From: Oscillospiraceae bacterium
Lineage (GTDB): Bacteria; Bacillota; Clostridia; Oscillospirales; Ruminococcaceae
DNA: 32,946 nt
Assembly (NCBI GenBank): GCA_016288755.1
Contig: JAEELE010000022.1
Location: 1 to 32,946, forward strand
Reading direction: 5' to 3'
Positions 15,137 to 23,156 of the stretch are shown here, piece by piece (positions within the stretch are counted from its first letter, which is position 1; every line of letters begins with the position of its first letter). The translations under genes and the position numbers were made by a program. The notes under the pieces were generated by a model that was not told the DNA's origin, made no database searches, and was given only the letters and a program-made list of their open reading frames with translations.

Positions 15137-15140
15137 TAAT
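15112..15140 (+). promoter_or_regulatory. Sigma-A promoter of the AAA-ATPase/nuclease gene
   Basis: TTGCGA (15112-15117), 17 bases, TATAAT (15135-15140). The predicted start near 15147 leaves a leader of about 36 bases. The inverted-repeat arm lies between -35 and -10. Confidence 0.8.
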
Positions 15141-15182
15141 ATCATTAACAATCACAATACGCCGGAACAGGAGGGAAACACC

Positions 15183-16862
15183 ATGCAGGATAAGATGAAA
15201 CTTCCGATCGGTACGGAAGACTTCCAGATGCTTCGTACCGGCGACTTTTACTATGTTGACAAGTCCTTATTTATCTATGATCTGATGCAGTATCGCGGAC
15301 AGGTCAATCTCTTCACGCGCCCGCGCCGGTTCGGCAAGACGCTGAACATGGATATGCTGCGCTGCTTTTTTGAGATCGGCAATGATCCGAGGCTGTTTGA
15401 CGGTCTGCAGATCACGGAATATGCCGATTTGTGCAGGGATTACATGGGGAGGTATCCCGTCATCTCAATCAGCCTGAAAGGTGCAGCAGGCGCTTCCTTC
15501 GAGGAAGCGGAGAGCATGATGCGGGCAATTATCGCAAAAGAGTTCAATCGGCACGCGTATGCTTCTGAAAGCGACGCCTTGACAGATGCAGCGAAGCAGC
15601 AGTTTCTGCAATACATGAAGCCGGATTTCACTTCCGTTGCCATTGGCGACAGCATCCGCTTCCTTTCCGATGCTTTGCAAACGTACCACAACGCAAAGGT
15701 CATCATCCTGATCGATGAATACGATGTGCCGCTTGACAAGGCATATCAGTACGGCTATTACGATCAGATGATTACACTGATCCGCAATCTGCTCGGGCAG
15801 GCACTGAAAACGAATCACAGCCTGTTCTTCGGCGTATTGACCGGCTGCCTGCGCATCTCCAAGGAGAGCATCTTCACGGGACTGAACAATCTCAAGGTCT
15901 TTTCCGTTGCAGATGTGCAGTTCTCGCAGTATTTCGGATTCACCGAAAGTGAAGTGCAGCAGATGCTCGAATACTATGGCAAAGCCGATCACTGCGAAGA
16001 AACGCGCACATGGTATGACGGGTATCAGTTCGGAATGACCGAAGTCTACAACCCGTGGGATGTGTTGAATCACTGCTATGAGCTGATTACCAATCCCTAT
16101 GCGCAGCCGAGAGCCTATTGGATCAACACCAGCGGAAACGATATTGTCCGCAGCCTGATCACCAAAGCGAAAGCGACCACCAAGGGTGAGATCGAACGTC
16201 TGATCGCCGGTGAATCCATCCGGAAGAAGCTGAACCTGGAGCTGACCTACCGTGAGCTGGAGGATTCCGTCGAAAACATCTGGAGCGTACTGTATACGAC
16301 CGGCTATCTGACGAAGAGCGGCATTCCCGACGGTGACTGGTTCGATCTGGTAATCCCGAACGAGGGCATCCGAAAGATCTTCAAAGACCAGATCTATGAA
16401 TGGTTCCGCGAGTATGCGGGACAGGACAAATCCCTTCTGGACAGATTCTGTCTTGCATTCCGGGACGGCAATGCGTCAGAGGCGGAGGCGCTGTTTTCCG
16501 ATTATCTCAAGCGCGTCATCAGCATCCGCGACAACAATGCGGCGATCGCGAAAAAGGAGAATTTCTATCACGGCATCCTGCTCGGGCTGTTCAGCCATAT
16601 GGAGGACTGGTATGTACGCTCCAATGTGGAGTCCGGTGACGGATACAGTGATATTCTGATCGAAATTCCGGAGGAGGAGATCGGCATTGTGATCGAAGTC
16701 AAATTCGGTGAGGACGCCGATATGGAAACCGGCTGCCGCAATGCACTCGCACAGATCGAACAAATGAATTATGCGGAAACGCTGCTCGATGACGGCATGA
16801 CCGCGATTCTCAAATACGGTATTTCATGTTATAAGAAAAAATGCCGCATCCAGAAAGCATGA
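15183..16862 (+). CDS. AAA-ATPase-like / PD-(D/E)XK nuclease-like (DUF1703) protein
   Basis: The protein has 559 residues. The ATG at 15183 has GGAGGG seven bases upstream; the frame is open further upstream but that part spans the promoter. Residues about 5-290 are the AAA-ATPase-like domain: LPIGTEDFQML, YYVDKSLFI, P-loop TRPRRFGKTL near residue 45-54, Walker B VIILIDEYDVPL near 180. The C-terminal PD-(D/E)XK domain has YSDILIEI near 490 and IVIEVKF near 505, with D and ExK intact. The family is greatly expanded in gut Bacteroidetes and Firmicutes and its role is not established; nuclease activity is predicted. It sits alone between its own promoter and terminator, which suggests an independently acquired cargo gene. 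Confidence 0.93.
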   Translation: MQDKMKLPIGTEDFQMLRTGDFYYVDKSLFIYDLMQYRGQVNLFTRPRRFGKTLNMDMLRCFFEIGNDPRLFDGLQITEYADLCRDYMGRYPVISISLKGAAGASFEEAESMMRAIIAKEFNRHAYASESDALTDAAKQQFLQYMKPDFTSVAIGDSIRFLSDALQTYHNAKVIILIDEYDVPLDKAYQYGYYDQMITLIRNLLGQALKTNHSLFFGVLTGCLRISKESIFTGLNNLKVFSVADVQFSQYFGFTESEVQQMLEYYGKADHCEETRTWYDGYQFGMTEVYNPWDVLNHCYELITNPYAQPRAYWINTSGNDIVRSLITKAKATTKGEIERLIAGESIRKKLNLELTYRELEDSVENIWSVLYTTGYLTKSGIPDGDWFDLVIPNEGIRKIFKDQIYEWFREYAGQDKSLLDRFCLAFRDGNASEAEALFSDYLKRVISIRDNNAAIAKKENFYHGILLGLFSHMEDWYVRSNVESGDGYSDILIEIPEEEIGIVIEVKFGEDADMETGCRNALAQIEQMNYAETLLDDGMTAILKYGISCYKKKCRIQKA

Positions 16863-16866
16863 CGTT

Positions 16867-16900
16867 CAGCAGCCGCTCCGATTTGCCGGAGTGGCTGTTG
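16867..16900 (+). terminator. Terminator of the AAA-ATPase/nuclease gene
   Basis: CAGCAGCCGCTCCG and CGGAGTGGCTGTTG form a 14-bp stem with two G-T pairs and loop ATTTGC, four bases after the stop, followed by CTTTC. Confidence 0.7.
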
Positions 16901-16932
16901 CTTTCACCGACCGATCAATGACAAATATCCTC

Positions 16933-16961
16933 TTGACAAATCATCGTCGGTATGGTATCAT
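16933..16961 (+). promoter_or_regulatory. Promoter of the large serine recombinase
   Basis: TTGACA (16933-16938), 17 bases, TATCAT (16956-16961). The start near 16968 leaves about 35 bases to the TTG start. Confidence 0.75.
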
Positions 16962-17002
16962 AATATTAAATCTAACCGCCGACAGAAAGGAAGGTGTGCT
17001 GT

Positions 17003-18694
17003 TTGGACATCTATCAGGTCGCAAACCAGATGAAAGCCGAGCGCAAGACCATCTTCGATATCCCAATGCGCGTGACCTTCTATGCCCGCGTTTCGACGAC
17101 CCGCGAGGAGCAGGAAAACTCTATCGAGAATCAGATTGCATTCTTCACGGACATGATTCAGAAGAACCCGAACTGGGCGTATGTCGAGGGCTATGTGGAC
17201 CGCGTGCGCGGCGAATCCGCGGAGAACCGTGCGAGCTTCATGCGCATGATCGAGGACGGCAAGGCGGGGCTGTTCGATCTGGTGCTGACGAAAGAGGTCA
17301 GCCGCTTCGCCCGCAACACCGTGGACAGCCTGACCTATACCCGCGATTTGCTCCGCGCCGGTGTCGGTGTGTTCTTCCAGAATGACAACATCTGCACGAT
17401 CGACACCGACAGCGAGCTGCGCCTGACGATCATGTCGAGCATTGCCGCGGACGAGGTGCGCAAGCTCTCGGAGCGTGTGCGCTGGGGGCATAAGCGCTCC
17501 ATCGAAAGCGGCAGCGTCATGGGCAACAGCCGCATTTTCGGCTACGACAAGAAGGACTGCCGTCTTGTCATCAACGAACCGGAAGCCGAAATGGTGCGCC
17601 TGATTTTCGAGCTCTATGCGACCGGCGAATACAGCACCCGCAAGATCGAGCGCATCCTCTGGGAGAAGGGCTACCGCGGGCGCAACGGCACACGCATTCA
17701 CCACAACACGATCACCGGCATCATTCAGAATCCGAAATACAAGGGCTATTTCTGCGGCAACAAGGTCAGGATCGTTGACTACCGCACCCGCGAGCAGCGT
17801 TTCCTGCCGGAGGAAGAGTGGGTGATGTATAAGGACGAGACCGGCGAAACTGTGCCCGCGATCGTCAGTGAGGAAATCTGGGAGAAGTGCAATGCGATCT
17901 TCCGCGAGCGCAGCCGTGCGATCAAAAGCAGGGAGCGTTCCTTCAAGGACAAGAGCGTGTTCACCGGAAAGATCTGGTGCAAGGCGCATGATGTGCCCTA
18001 CTGGCGCACGAGCTACTCCAACAGCGTCTCGCAGGGACAGCCGATCTACCAGTGGATCTGCAGTGAGAAAAAGCGCTCCGGCGCGAAAAGCTGCGCCTCG
18101 TTCTCGATTATGGAAGCCGACCTCTATCAGATGCTGTCCGAGCATTTCCAGTCGATTGCGGGCAATATCGAAGAGTATGTGCGCGACTTTCTGCGGGTCT
18201 ACCGCGAAAGCGACCGCGAGGCGAATGCGCAGAGGCAGATCAACGAGCTGAAAGCGCGGCTTGCAAAGGAGAGCGCCAAGCGCGAAAAGCTGCTCGACCT
18301 CTACACCGAGGGCGATATCTCAAGGGAGGAATTCCGCGAACGCAACGGCAATATGAACGTGCTGATCTCGCAGCTCGAGGAGGACATTCACACGCTGGAG
18401 GCGAAGGCGCTGGAATCGGCAGACTACGCCGCCGAGCTGGCAAGGATCGAGGAATACTTCCGGACACTGTACCGCCCCGGGCACCTCATGGCAAAGGAGG
18501 AGGTCGATGAAATGGCAAAGGCGATCATCGACCGCATTGATGTGGTGCCGGTCAACCGCTCCGAAATGAAGCTGGAGGTCAAGCTGAAAACAAACGCAGC
18601 AGCTGATATTTCCTATATCCGAAGCGGCGAGCGTTACGGTCGCCGTTCCGGACACATCAGCAAGAAAATGATCGACGCCTACAAGATGCAGTAA
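17003..18694 (+). CDS. Large serine recombinase (integrase/transposase type)
   Basis: The protein has 563 residues if translation starts at TTG 17003, chosen because AAGGAAGG lies eight bases upstream. GTG 16994 overlaps that site and ATG 17030 has none. The resolvase domain is first: RVTFYARVSTTREEQ with catalytic S31, LVLTKEVSRFARN, and the helix near IMSSIAADEVRKLSERVRWG (positions ~150-170). The Recombinase domain follows (IFGYDKKDCRLV to WEKGYRGRNG). Then comes a zinc-ribbon region with C..H and C..C spacing (IWCKAHD, WICSEKK, KSCAS), and a coiled coil at about 400-475. Such enzymes integrate and excise phages and integrative elements. It could be the integrase for the block to its left. 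No att site was identified. Confidence 0.93.
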   Translation: MDIYQVANQMKAERKTIFDIPMRVTFYARVSTTREEQENSIENQIAFFTDMIQKNPNWAYVEGYVDRVRGESAENRASFMRMIEDGKAGLFDLVLTKEVSRFARNTVDSLTYTRDLLRAGVGVFFQNDNICTIDTDSELRLTIMSSIAADEVRKLSERVRWGHKRSIESGSVMGNSRIFGYDKKDCRLVINEPEAEMVRLIFELYATGEYSTRKIERILWEKGYRGRNGTRIHHNTITGIIQNPKYKGYFCGNKVRIVDYRTREQRFLPEEEWVMYKDETGETVPAIVSEEIWEKCNAIFRERSRAIKSRERSFKDKSVFTGKIWCKAHDVPYWRTSYSNSVSQGQPIYQWICSEKKRSGAKSCASFSIMEADLYQMLSEHFQSIAGNIEEYVRDFLRVYRESDREANAQRQINELKARLAKESAKREKLLDLYTEGDISREEFRERNGNMNVLISQLEEDIHTLEAKALESADYAAELARIEEYFRTLYRPGHLMAKEEVDEMAKAIIDRIDVVPVNRSEMKLEVKLKTNAAADISYIRSGERYGRRSGHISKKMIDAYKMQ

Positions 18695-18704
18695 TGCAGA
18701 ACAA

Positions 18705-18731
18705 AGCGGCTCCGGGTCCTCCGGAGCCGCT
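18705..18731. terminator. Bidirectional terminator between recombinase and hydrolase
   Basis: AGCGGCTCCGG, loop GTCCT, CCGGAGCCGCT: an 11-bp perfect stem between the convergent stops at 18694 and 18739. CTGTGTTTC follows on the plus strand and TTGTTC on the minus strand. Confidence 0.8.
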
Positions 18732-18738
18732 CTGTGTT

Positions 18739-19530
18739 TCAGGAATTGGCTTGAAAGAAAGCGAGGATGCGCGCTTTATAGTCGGGCTCCTCGTCATAGG
18801 CGGTGTGCGAGCCTTCCGGATAGACATACAGCTCGGCGTGCAGCAGCTCTGCGAGCTCAGGCGCTGCCTTGTCACCGAGCACGCGGTCCTTTCCGGCACC
18901 GAGCACCAGCGTCGGACACTGTACTGCCGCAAGCTCTCCGGTCAGGTCAGCAGCCGAGCCGCCCGCAATAATCAGGAAACGGCGAATCTCCTCATCGGTG
19001 ACTGCCTCTGCCATCCGGTCAAATGCCGCGCGGTACTGCGCATAGAAGCCCTCGGAATAGGCAGCCTCCGCAAAGCAGTGCACGAGCGCATGACGGTCCC
19101 CCCTGCGCGCTGCCCGGCGCAGCTTCTTGAGAAACAGTGCAGAGTGCTCGTTGATCCTTGCAGCAGAAGACCCCAGCACCATACATTTCACGAGCTCTCT
19201 GTGCCGCGCCGCAATCAGCAGTGCCATCATGCCGCCCTGCGAGGCGCCGAATAAGCAGGTGTCGGCAAGTCCGAGCGCCTGCATCGCGGCTGCGGTGTCT
19301 TCCGCCATGTCCGCGAGCGAATATTTCGCCGGCAGATCGCTGCGGCGGTCAAAGAGATAGACGGTGTATTCCGCCGCAAAGCAGTCGTATGCCGCTGCAA
19401 CGGCGTCGGCGGAGCCCATGACGCTCTGCACGCTCAGCCCCGGCAGGATCACCATGGTTCTGCTTCCGCTGCCGAAGCGGAAATACTGCATTGTGAGCTG
19501 TCCGGTCTGCACGGTCTGGATCGGAATCAT
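18739..19530 (-). CDS. Alpha/beta-fold hydrolase
   Basis: The protein has 263 residues. The start at 19530 has AAGGAGGG five bases upstream; the open frame further upstream runs through repetitive heptamers and is not used. The fold is an alpha/beta hydrolase: oxyanion region VILPGLS near residue 30, nucleophile elbow GASQGG with S97, acid DRVLGD in the second half, and histidine in YPEGSHTAYDE near 243. The substrate cannot be told; the family includes esterases, C-C hydrolases and proline iminopeptidase-like enzymes. No signal peptide is seen, so it acts in the cytosol. It is a single gene, convergent with the recombinase and downstream of the MATE exporter on the same strand. Confidence 0.88.
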   Translation of the reverse strand: MIPIQTVQTGQLTMQYFRFGSGSRTMVILPGLSVQSVMGSADAVAAAYDCFAAEYTVYLFDRRSDLPAKYSLADMAEDTAAAMQALGLADTCLFGASQGGMMALLIAARHRELVKCMVLGSSAARINEHSALFLKKLRRAARRGDRHALVHCFAEAAYSEGFYAQYRAAFDRMAEAVTDEEIRRFLIIAGGSAADLTGELAAVQCPTLVLGAGKDRVLGDKAAPELAELLHAELYVYPEGSHTAYDEEPDYKARILAFFQANS

Positions 19531-19546
19531 ATTCACCCTCCTTGTT

Positions 19547-19604
19547 AGAAATGAGAAGTGAGAAATGCGGAATGCGGAATGCGGAATGTGAAAATGCGGA
19601 ATGA
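19547..19604. repeat. Heptameric short tandem repeat array 1
   Basis: Seven-base units related to GAAATGA, GAAGTGA and GGAATGC follow one another in phase just upstream of the hydrolase ribosome binding site. Similar arrays occur at 22145-22183, 27979-28021, 28215-28246 and, inverted, 28324-28370. Confidence 0.7.
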
Positions 19605-19666
19605 TTCCGGCGCCGCTGTCCCTGCTGCTGATTGAGAGAAGTATTGGGAGCATTAACCCATAAGAA

Positions 19667-19680
19667 GGCGCTTTAGCGCC
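19667..19680 (-). terminator. Small hairpin overlapping the MATE stop
   Basis: GGCGC, loop TAAA, GCGCC (minus strand) contains the stop codon and is followed by TTCTTAT. The stem is only 5 bp, so termination would be weak. Confidence 0.35.
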
Positions 19681-21064
19681 GTGCAGTTACGCCGCTTGGG
19701 GAGGCTCCGCGAAAATGTACCCGGAGGGAAATGCCCGCGCGGACTCCGCGCCGGTAAAAGCTGACGGACATCGCCGTTGCGACCGTCCAGCCGATCGGCC
19801 ATGCCATCCAGATGCCGACCGACGCAAACGGGCGGCAGAGCAGCATCGCCAGCACGACGCGCAGAATCAGGTCGGTGAAGGTCGCCGCCATGAACTGCTT
19901 CATCAGCCCCGCGCCGCGCAGCACGCCGTCAGAGACCAGCTTGAGCGCTGCGACCGCGTAGAACGGTGACACGATGCGCAGGAACAGGATGCCGGTCTGC
20001 AGTGCCTCGCCCGCGGGGGCATCGGGCGGGAGGAAGACCCGCACCAGAGCGCCGCCCGCAAGGAAATAGAGCGCGGTCAGCGGCAGCACGAGCGCCCAGA
20101 CCAGCCTGCATGCAGCGCGGTGTCCCTCGGGAATGCGTGCATGCTTTCCGGCGCCGAGATTCTGCGCGGTGAAATTGGAAACGCCGTTGCCGAGCGTGGT
20201 GAGCGATGTGATGACAAGATTGTTGAGCTTGACCGCGGCGGAATAGCCCGCGATGACGCCCGACCCGAAGCCGTTGATGACGCTCTGCAGGACGATGTTG
20301 CCGACGGAGACAAAGCTCTGCTGCAAAATGCTCGGCACCGCAACGGCAGCGATCTGTCTGAGCAGTGCCCACGAAAACAGCGGCGCCGGTTCGCCGCTTT
20401 CGATCGGGCGGAAGCGCCGGTATACAAAGATCAGTGCGAGCACGCAGCTCACGCCCTGACACAGCAGCGTTGCCCACGCGACGCCTGCGACGCCCATCTG
20501 AAATGCGGTGACGAACAGAATATCCATGAAGATATTGGCGGTCGAGGAGGCTGCGAGGAAATAGAACGGGGTCTTGCTGTCGCCAATCGCCGAGAAGATG
20601 CCGGTCGCGAGGTTGTAGAGGAAGACGAACGGCAGGCTGCATACATAGATGCGCAGATACGCGGCGGAATCCGCGAAAATGTTGTCGGGCGTGTGAATCA
20701 TGCGCAGGAGCAGTCCGCCGCCCGCGAGCCCGACGGTCATGAGCACGGCGCAGAGCGCACAGCAGGCGATCAGCGCGGTCGTGACGGCGGTTTTCATATC
20801 GCGCAGACGCTTGGCGCCGAAGAACTGCGAGACCGTCACCGAGCAGCCGATGTTGCACCCGAACGCGAATGCGATGAAGATCAGCGTGATCTCGTAGCTG
20901 TTGCCGACTGCCGCGAGCGCGTCCTCGGAGATCAGCTTGCCCGCGACAAAGCTGTCTGCGAGATTATAGAGCTGCTGAAAAATGATGCTGCCGAACATCG
21001 GCAGGCAGAAGCGGCGGAGTACCGTTCCGGGCTCTCCGACCGTCAGGTCTTTGGTCTTTGCCAT
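19673..21064 (-). CDS. MATE family multidrug/sodium antiporter
   Basis: The protein has 463 residues, the normal length for MATE exporters, with twelve predicted membrane segments in two halves. Recognisable parts are the N-terminal PMFGSIIFQQLYNLADSFVAGKL (residues ~22-44), GCSVTVSQFFGAKR in loop 2-3, the second-half equivalent ILQQSFVSVGNIVLQSVINGFG at about 250, and NFTAQNLGAGKHARI. MATE proteins export cationic drugs or metabolites against sodium or protons. The ATG at 21064 follows GGAG by six bases. The gene is divergent from a LysR regulator whose promoter overlaps its own, so this regulator probably controls it. The exported compound is unknown. Confidence 0.93.
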   Translation of the reverse strand: MAKTKDLTVGEPGTVLRRFCLPMFGSIIFQQLYNLADSFVAGKLISEDALAAVGNSYEITLIFIAFAFGCNIGCSVTVSQFFGAKRLRDMKTAVTTALIACCALCAVLMTVGLAGGGLLLRMIHTPDNIFADSAAYLRIYVCSLPFVFLYNLATGIFSAIGDSKTPFYFLAASSTANIFMDILFVTAFQMGVAGVAWATLLCQGVSCVLALIFVYRRFRPIESGEPAPLFSWALLRQIAAVAVPSILQQSFVSVGNIVLQSVINGFGSGVIAGYSAAVKLNNLVITSLTTLGNGVSNFTAQNLGAGKHARIPEGHRAACRLVWALVLPLTALYFLAGGALVRVFLPPDAPAGEALQTGILFLRIVSPFYAVAALKLVSDGVLRGAGLMKQFMAATFTDLILRVVLAMLLCRPFASVGIWMAWPIGWTVATAMSVSFYRRGVRAGISLRVHFRGASPSGVTARR

Positions 21065-21092
21065 GTTGTTCTCCGTTTCATGAGCTTTGTGC

Positions 21093-21121
21093 TTGACATT
21101 TGATTCTGTATCTATTATAAT
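21093..21121 (+). promoter_or_regulatory. Promoter of the LysR gene
   Basis: Consensus TTGACA (21093-21098), 17 bases, TATAAT (21116-21121). The -10 lies in the palindrome CTATTATAATAG shared with the opposite promoter, so both cannot be occupied together. Confidence 0.85.
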
Positions 21122-21142
21122 AGGTTTGCAGTGATATGTAAA
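21114..21142 (-). promoter_or_regulatory. Promoter of the MATE gene, overlapping the LysR promoter
   Basis: On the minus strand TTTACA (21137-21142), 17 bases, TATAAT (21114-21119). The start near 21107 gives a leader of about 43 bases. Confidence 0.75.
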
Positions 21143-21164
21143 ATGTATATTTCAAATCCTGAAT

Positions 21165-21179
21165 ATATCAGATTGATAT
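21165..21179. promoter_or_regulatory. Candidate LysR operator ATATCA-GAT-TGATAT
   Basis: A perfect dyad with 6-bp arms, in the leader of the LysR gene and upstream of the MATE promoter -35. It contains an interrupted T/A dyad such as LysR proteins bind. The position would let the regulator repress itself and activate MATE. Confidence 0.5.
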
Positions 21180-21193
21180 GACGGAGGTGCACG

Positions 21194-22087
21194 ATGAACG
21201 TCAGCTATGAATATTACCGCGTGTTCTACTATGTCGCAAAATACCGCAATCTGACGCTTGCCGCCGACGCGCTGCTGAGCAGTCAGCCGAATGTCACGCG
21301 AACGGTCAAGGCGCTGGAGCAGGCACTCGGCTGCACGCTGCTGGTGCGCTCGAACCGCGGCGTGCGGCTCACACCGGAGGGGGAGCGGCTCTATCAGCAT
21401 GTGCGCATCGCGGTTGAGCAGCTGCAGGCGGGCGAGGAGGCGCTTTCGCGGGAGAATACGCTGCAGAGCGGCGTGGTCAGCGTCGGGCTGACGGAGGTCG
21501 CGCTGCACTGCTGCCTGCTGCCCGTTCTGAGCGATTTTCACCGCAGATACGGCAATATCCGCCTGCGCATCTCCAATCACTCGACGCCCTCGGCGCTTGC
21601 GGCACTGCGCAGCGGAGCGGTCGATATCGCCGCGGTGACGCTCCCGCTGCCGCCGCCCGCACAGAAGGGGCTTGCACTGCGTGTCATCCGGCGAATCCGG
21701 GAGATCGCGGTTGCCGGTGCGGATTTCTCCGGGCTCAGCGGGCAGCCGATCAGACCGGAGCTGCTCGCACAGTACCCGACCGTGTCGCTCGGACCGCAGA
21801 CGCAGACCTACGGCGTCTATCAGCAGTGGTTTCTGCGGCACGGGCTGCGCTTTTCGCCGGAGATCGAGGCGGCGACGGCTGACCAGATCATCCCGCTGGT
21901 GCGGCAGAATCTTGGCATCGGCTTTGTGCCGGAGGATTTCATGGAGCAGGCGCAGGGGCTCTTCCCGCTGACGCTGACCGACCCGCTGCCGGAATTCTGC
22001 ATCTGCTATGCCAGACGCATCGACCACCCGCTCTCGCCCGCGGCAAAGGAGCTCGAGCGGATGCTGCTCTCGCACACCGATGCTTGA
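21194..22087 (+). CDS. LysR family transcriptional regulator
   Basis: The protein has 297 residues, typical for the family. GGAGG lies six bases before the ATG. The N-terminal winged helix-turn-helix spans residues ~5-65: YYRVFYYVAKYRNLTLAADAL, then the recognition helix SQPNVTRTVKALEQALGCTL and the wing LVRSNRGVRLTPEGE. The effector-binding domain follows from about residue 90 (VVSVGLTE) to the C-terminus, with IGFVPEDF typical near 255. It is divergent from the MATE exporter and probably regulates it in response to a small molecule. Its stop overlaps the -35 of the next promoter. Confidence 0.93.
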   Translation: MNVSYEYYRVFYYVAKYRNLTLAADALLSSQPNVTRTVKALEQALGCTLLVRSNRGVRLTPEGERLYQHVRIAVEQLQAGEEALSRENTLQSGVVSVGLTEVALHCCLLPVLSDFHRRYGNIRLRISNHSTPSALAALRSGAVDIAAVTLPLPPPAQKGLALRVIRRIREIAVAGADFSGLSGQPIRPELLAQYPTVSLGPQTQTYGVYQQWFLRHGLRFSPEIEAATADQIIPLVRQNLGIGFVPEDFMEQAQGLFPLTLTDPLPEFCICYARRIDHPLSPAAKELERMLLSHTDA

Positions 22088-22112
22088 CAGATCACCGCGG
22101 ACATGCTATAAT
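22084..22112 (+). promoter_or_regulatory. Promoter of the ABC exporter operon
   Basis: TTGACA (22084-22089, overlapping the LysR stop), 17 bases, TATAAT (22107-22112). It drives a leader of about 144 bases containing heptameric repeats. Confidence 0.85.
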
Positions 22113-22144
22113 AGCAGATGGCAAGATACGCCAAAACGCAGTAA

Positions 22145-22183
22145 GAGAGAAATGAGAAGTGAGAAGTGAGGAGTTGTTCCGCA
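22145..22183. repeat. Heptameric short tandem repeat array 2
   Basis: In-phase units GAGAAAT, GAGAAGT, GAGAAGT, GAGGAGT, TGTTCCG. The last 21 bases (22161-22181) recur exactly at 28001-28021. It lies in the leader of the ABC exporter operon. Confidence 0.75.
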
Positions 22184-22262
22184 GCTTTCATTCCCGCCGC
22201 AGAAATTCGCTTCATTCTTTCTTATTTTAGGGCGAAGCCTGTCGGATGAAAGGAATTGTATT

Positions 22263-23156
22263 ATGGAATACATTGTGCAGACGCAGGAGCTGACCAAACA
22301 GTACGGGCAGCGCGCTGCGGCAGACCGCGTGAGCATGCATATCGCAAAGGGCGATATCTACGGCTTTATCGGAAAAAACGGCGCGGGCAAGACCACGACG
22401 ATGAAGATGATCCTCGGCACCTGCTTCCCGACCTCGGGCAGCATCGAGCTCTTCGGCAAGCCCGCCGACGACGCCGCAAGAACGCGCATCGGCTCGCTGA
22501 TCGAGGACCCCGGGCTCTACCGCCACTGCACCGCCTATGAGAATATGCGGCGGTTCGCGCTGCTCTGGGGCGTCGATTATAAGGAGATCGACCCGCTGCT
22601 GCAGCTCGTGCAGCTCGCTGACACCGGCAAAAAGAAGGTGCGCGAATTCTCGCTCGGTATGCGGCAGCGTCTCGGCATCGCACTGGCACTGCTCGGGAAT
22701 CCCGAGCTGCTCGTGCTCGACGAGCCGGTCAACGGGCTTGACCCGGCTGCGATCAAGCTCGTGCGCGACGTCATTCTGCAGATCAATCAGGAGCGCGGCG
22801 TCACCGTGCTGATCTCGAGCCACCTGCTCGGGGAGCTCTCCAAGCTCGCCACGCGATACGGCATCATTCATCTGGGGCGGCTTGTCGACGAGGTCTCCGC
22901 GGAGGAGCTGGAGGGACGCTGCACCCGCACGCTCGATATCCGCTGCCGGAATATCGAAATCGCACAGCGCACGCTTGCGGAGCGCTTCGGCATCACCGGC
23001 TGCTCGGTGCAGGGCGATCTGCTCCGGCTGACGCAGTGGCAGGCAGAGACCGATCAGATCAATCAGGCGCTGGTCGAGGCAGGCGCGGGCGTCTGCGACC
23101 TGCATGTTTCTGCCGCAGACATGGAGGATTACTTCATAGAAAGGATCGGTCAGTGA
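22263..23156 (+). CDS. ABC transporter ATP-binding protein (BcrA/NatA-like)
   Basis: The protein has 297 residues. AAAGGA precedes the ATG by eight bases. Walker A is GKNGAGKTTT (residues 37-46), the signature is FSLGMRQRLG (about 140), Walker B is LLVLDEPVNGLDP (about 160), and the switch is ISSHLLGE. The ~75-residue tail after the nucleotide-binding domain is typical of the bacitracin/lantibiotic-resistance group (BcrA, LanF types). The permease follows with a TGATG overlap. The pair probably exports or clears a peptide or hydrophobic compound; resistance is inferred from the family and from the two-component system nearby. Confidence 0.93.
   Translation: MEYIVQTQELTKQYGQRAAADRVSMHIAKGDIYGFIGKNGAGKTTTMKMILGTCFPTSGSIELFGKPADDAARTRIGSLIEDPGLYRHCTAYENMRRFALLWGVDYKEIDPLLQLVQLADTGKKKVREFSLGMRQRLGIALALLGNPELLVLDEPVNGLDPAAIKLVRDVILQINQERGVTVLISSHLLGELSKLATRYGIIHLGRLVDEVSAEELEGRCTRTLDIRCRNIEIAQRTLAERFGITGCSVQGDLLRLTQWQAETDQINQALVEAGAGVCDLHVSAADMEDYFIERIGQ

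Noticed and set aside
16958..18145. 395-codon minus-strand frame opposite the large serine recombinase
   Set aside because: Shadow of a high-GC gene; composition is Ala/Leu/Asp/Val-rich without any family pattern.
6600..18740. Attachment-site direct repeats bounding the mobile-looking block
   Set aside because: By eye I found no convincing direct repeat at the two edges; an empty-site comparison with a related genome is needed to define the ends.
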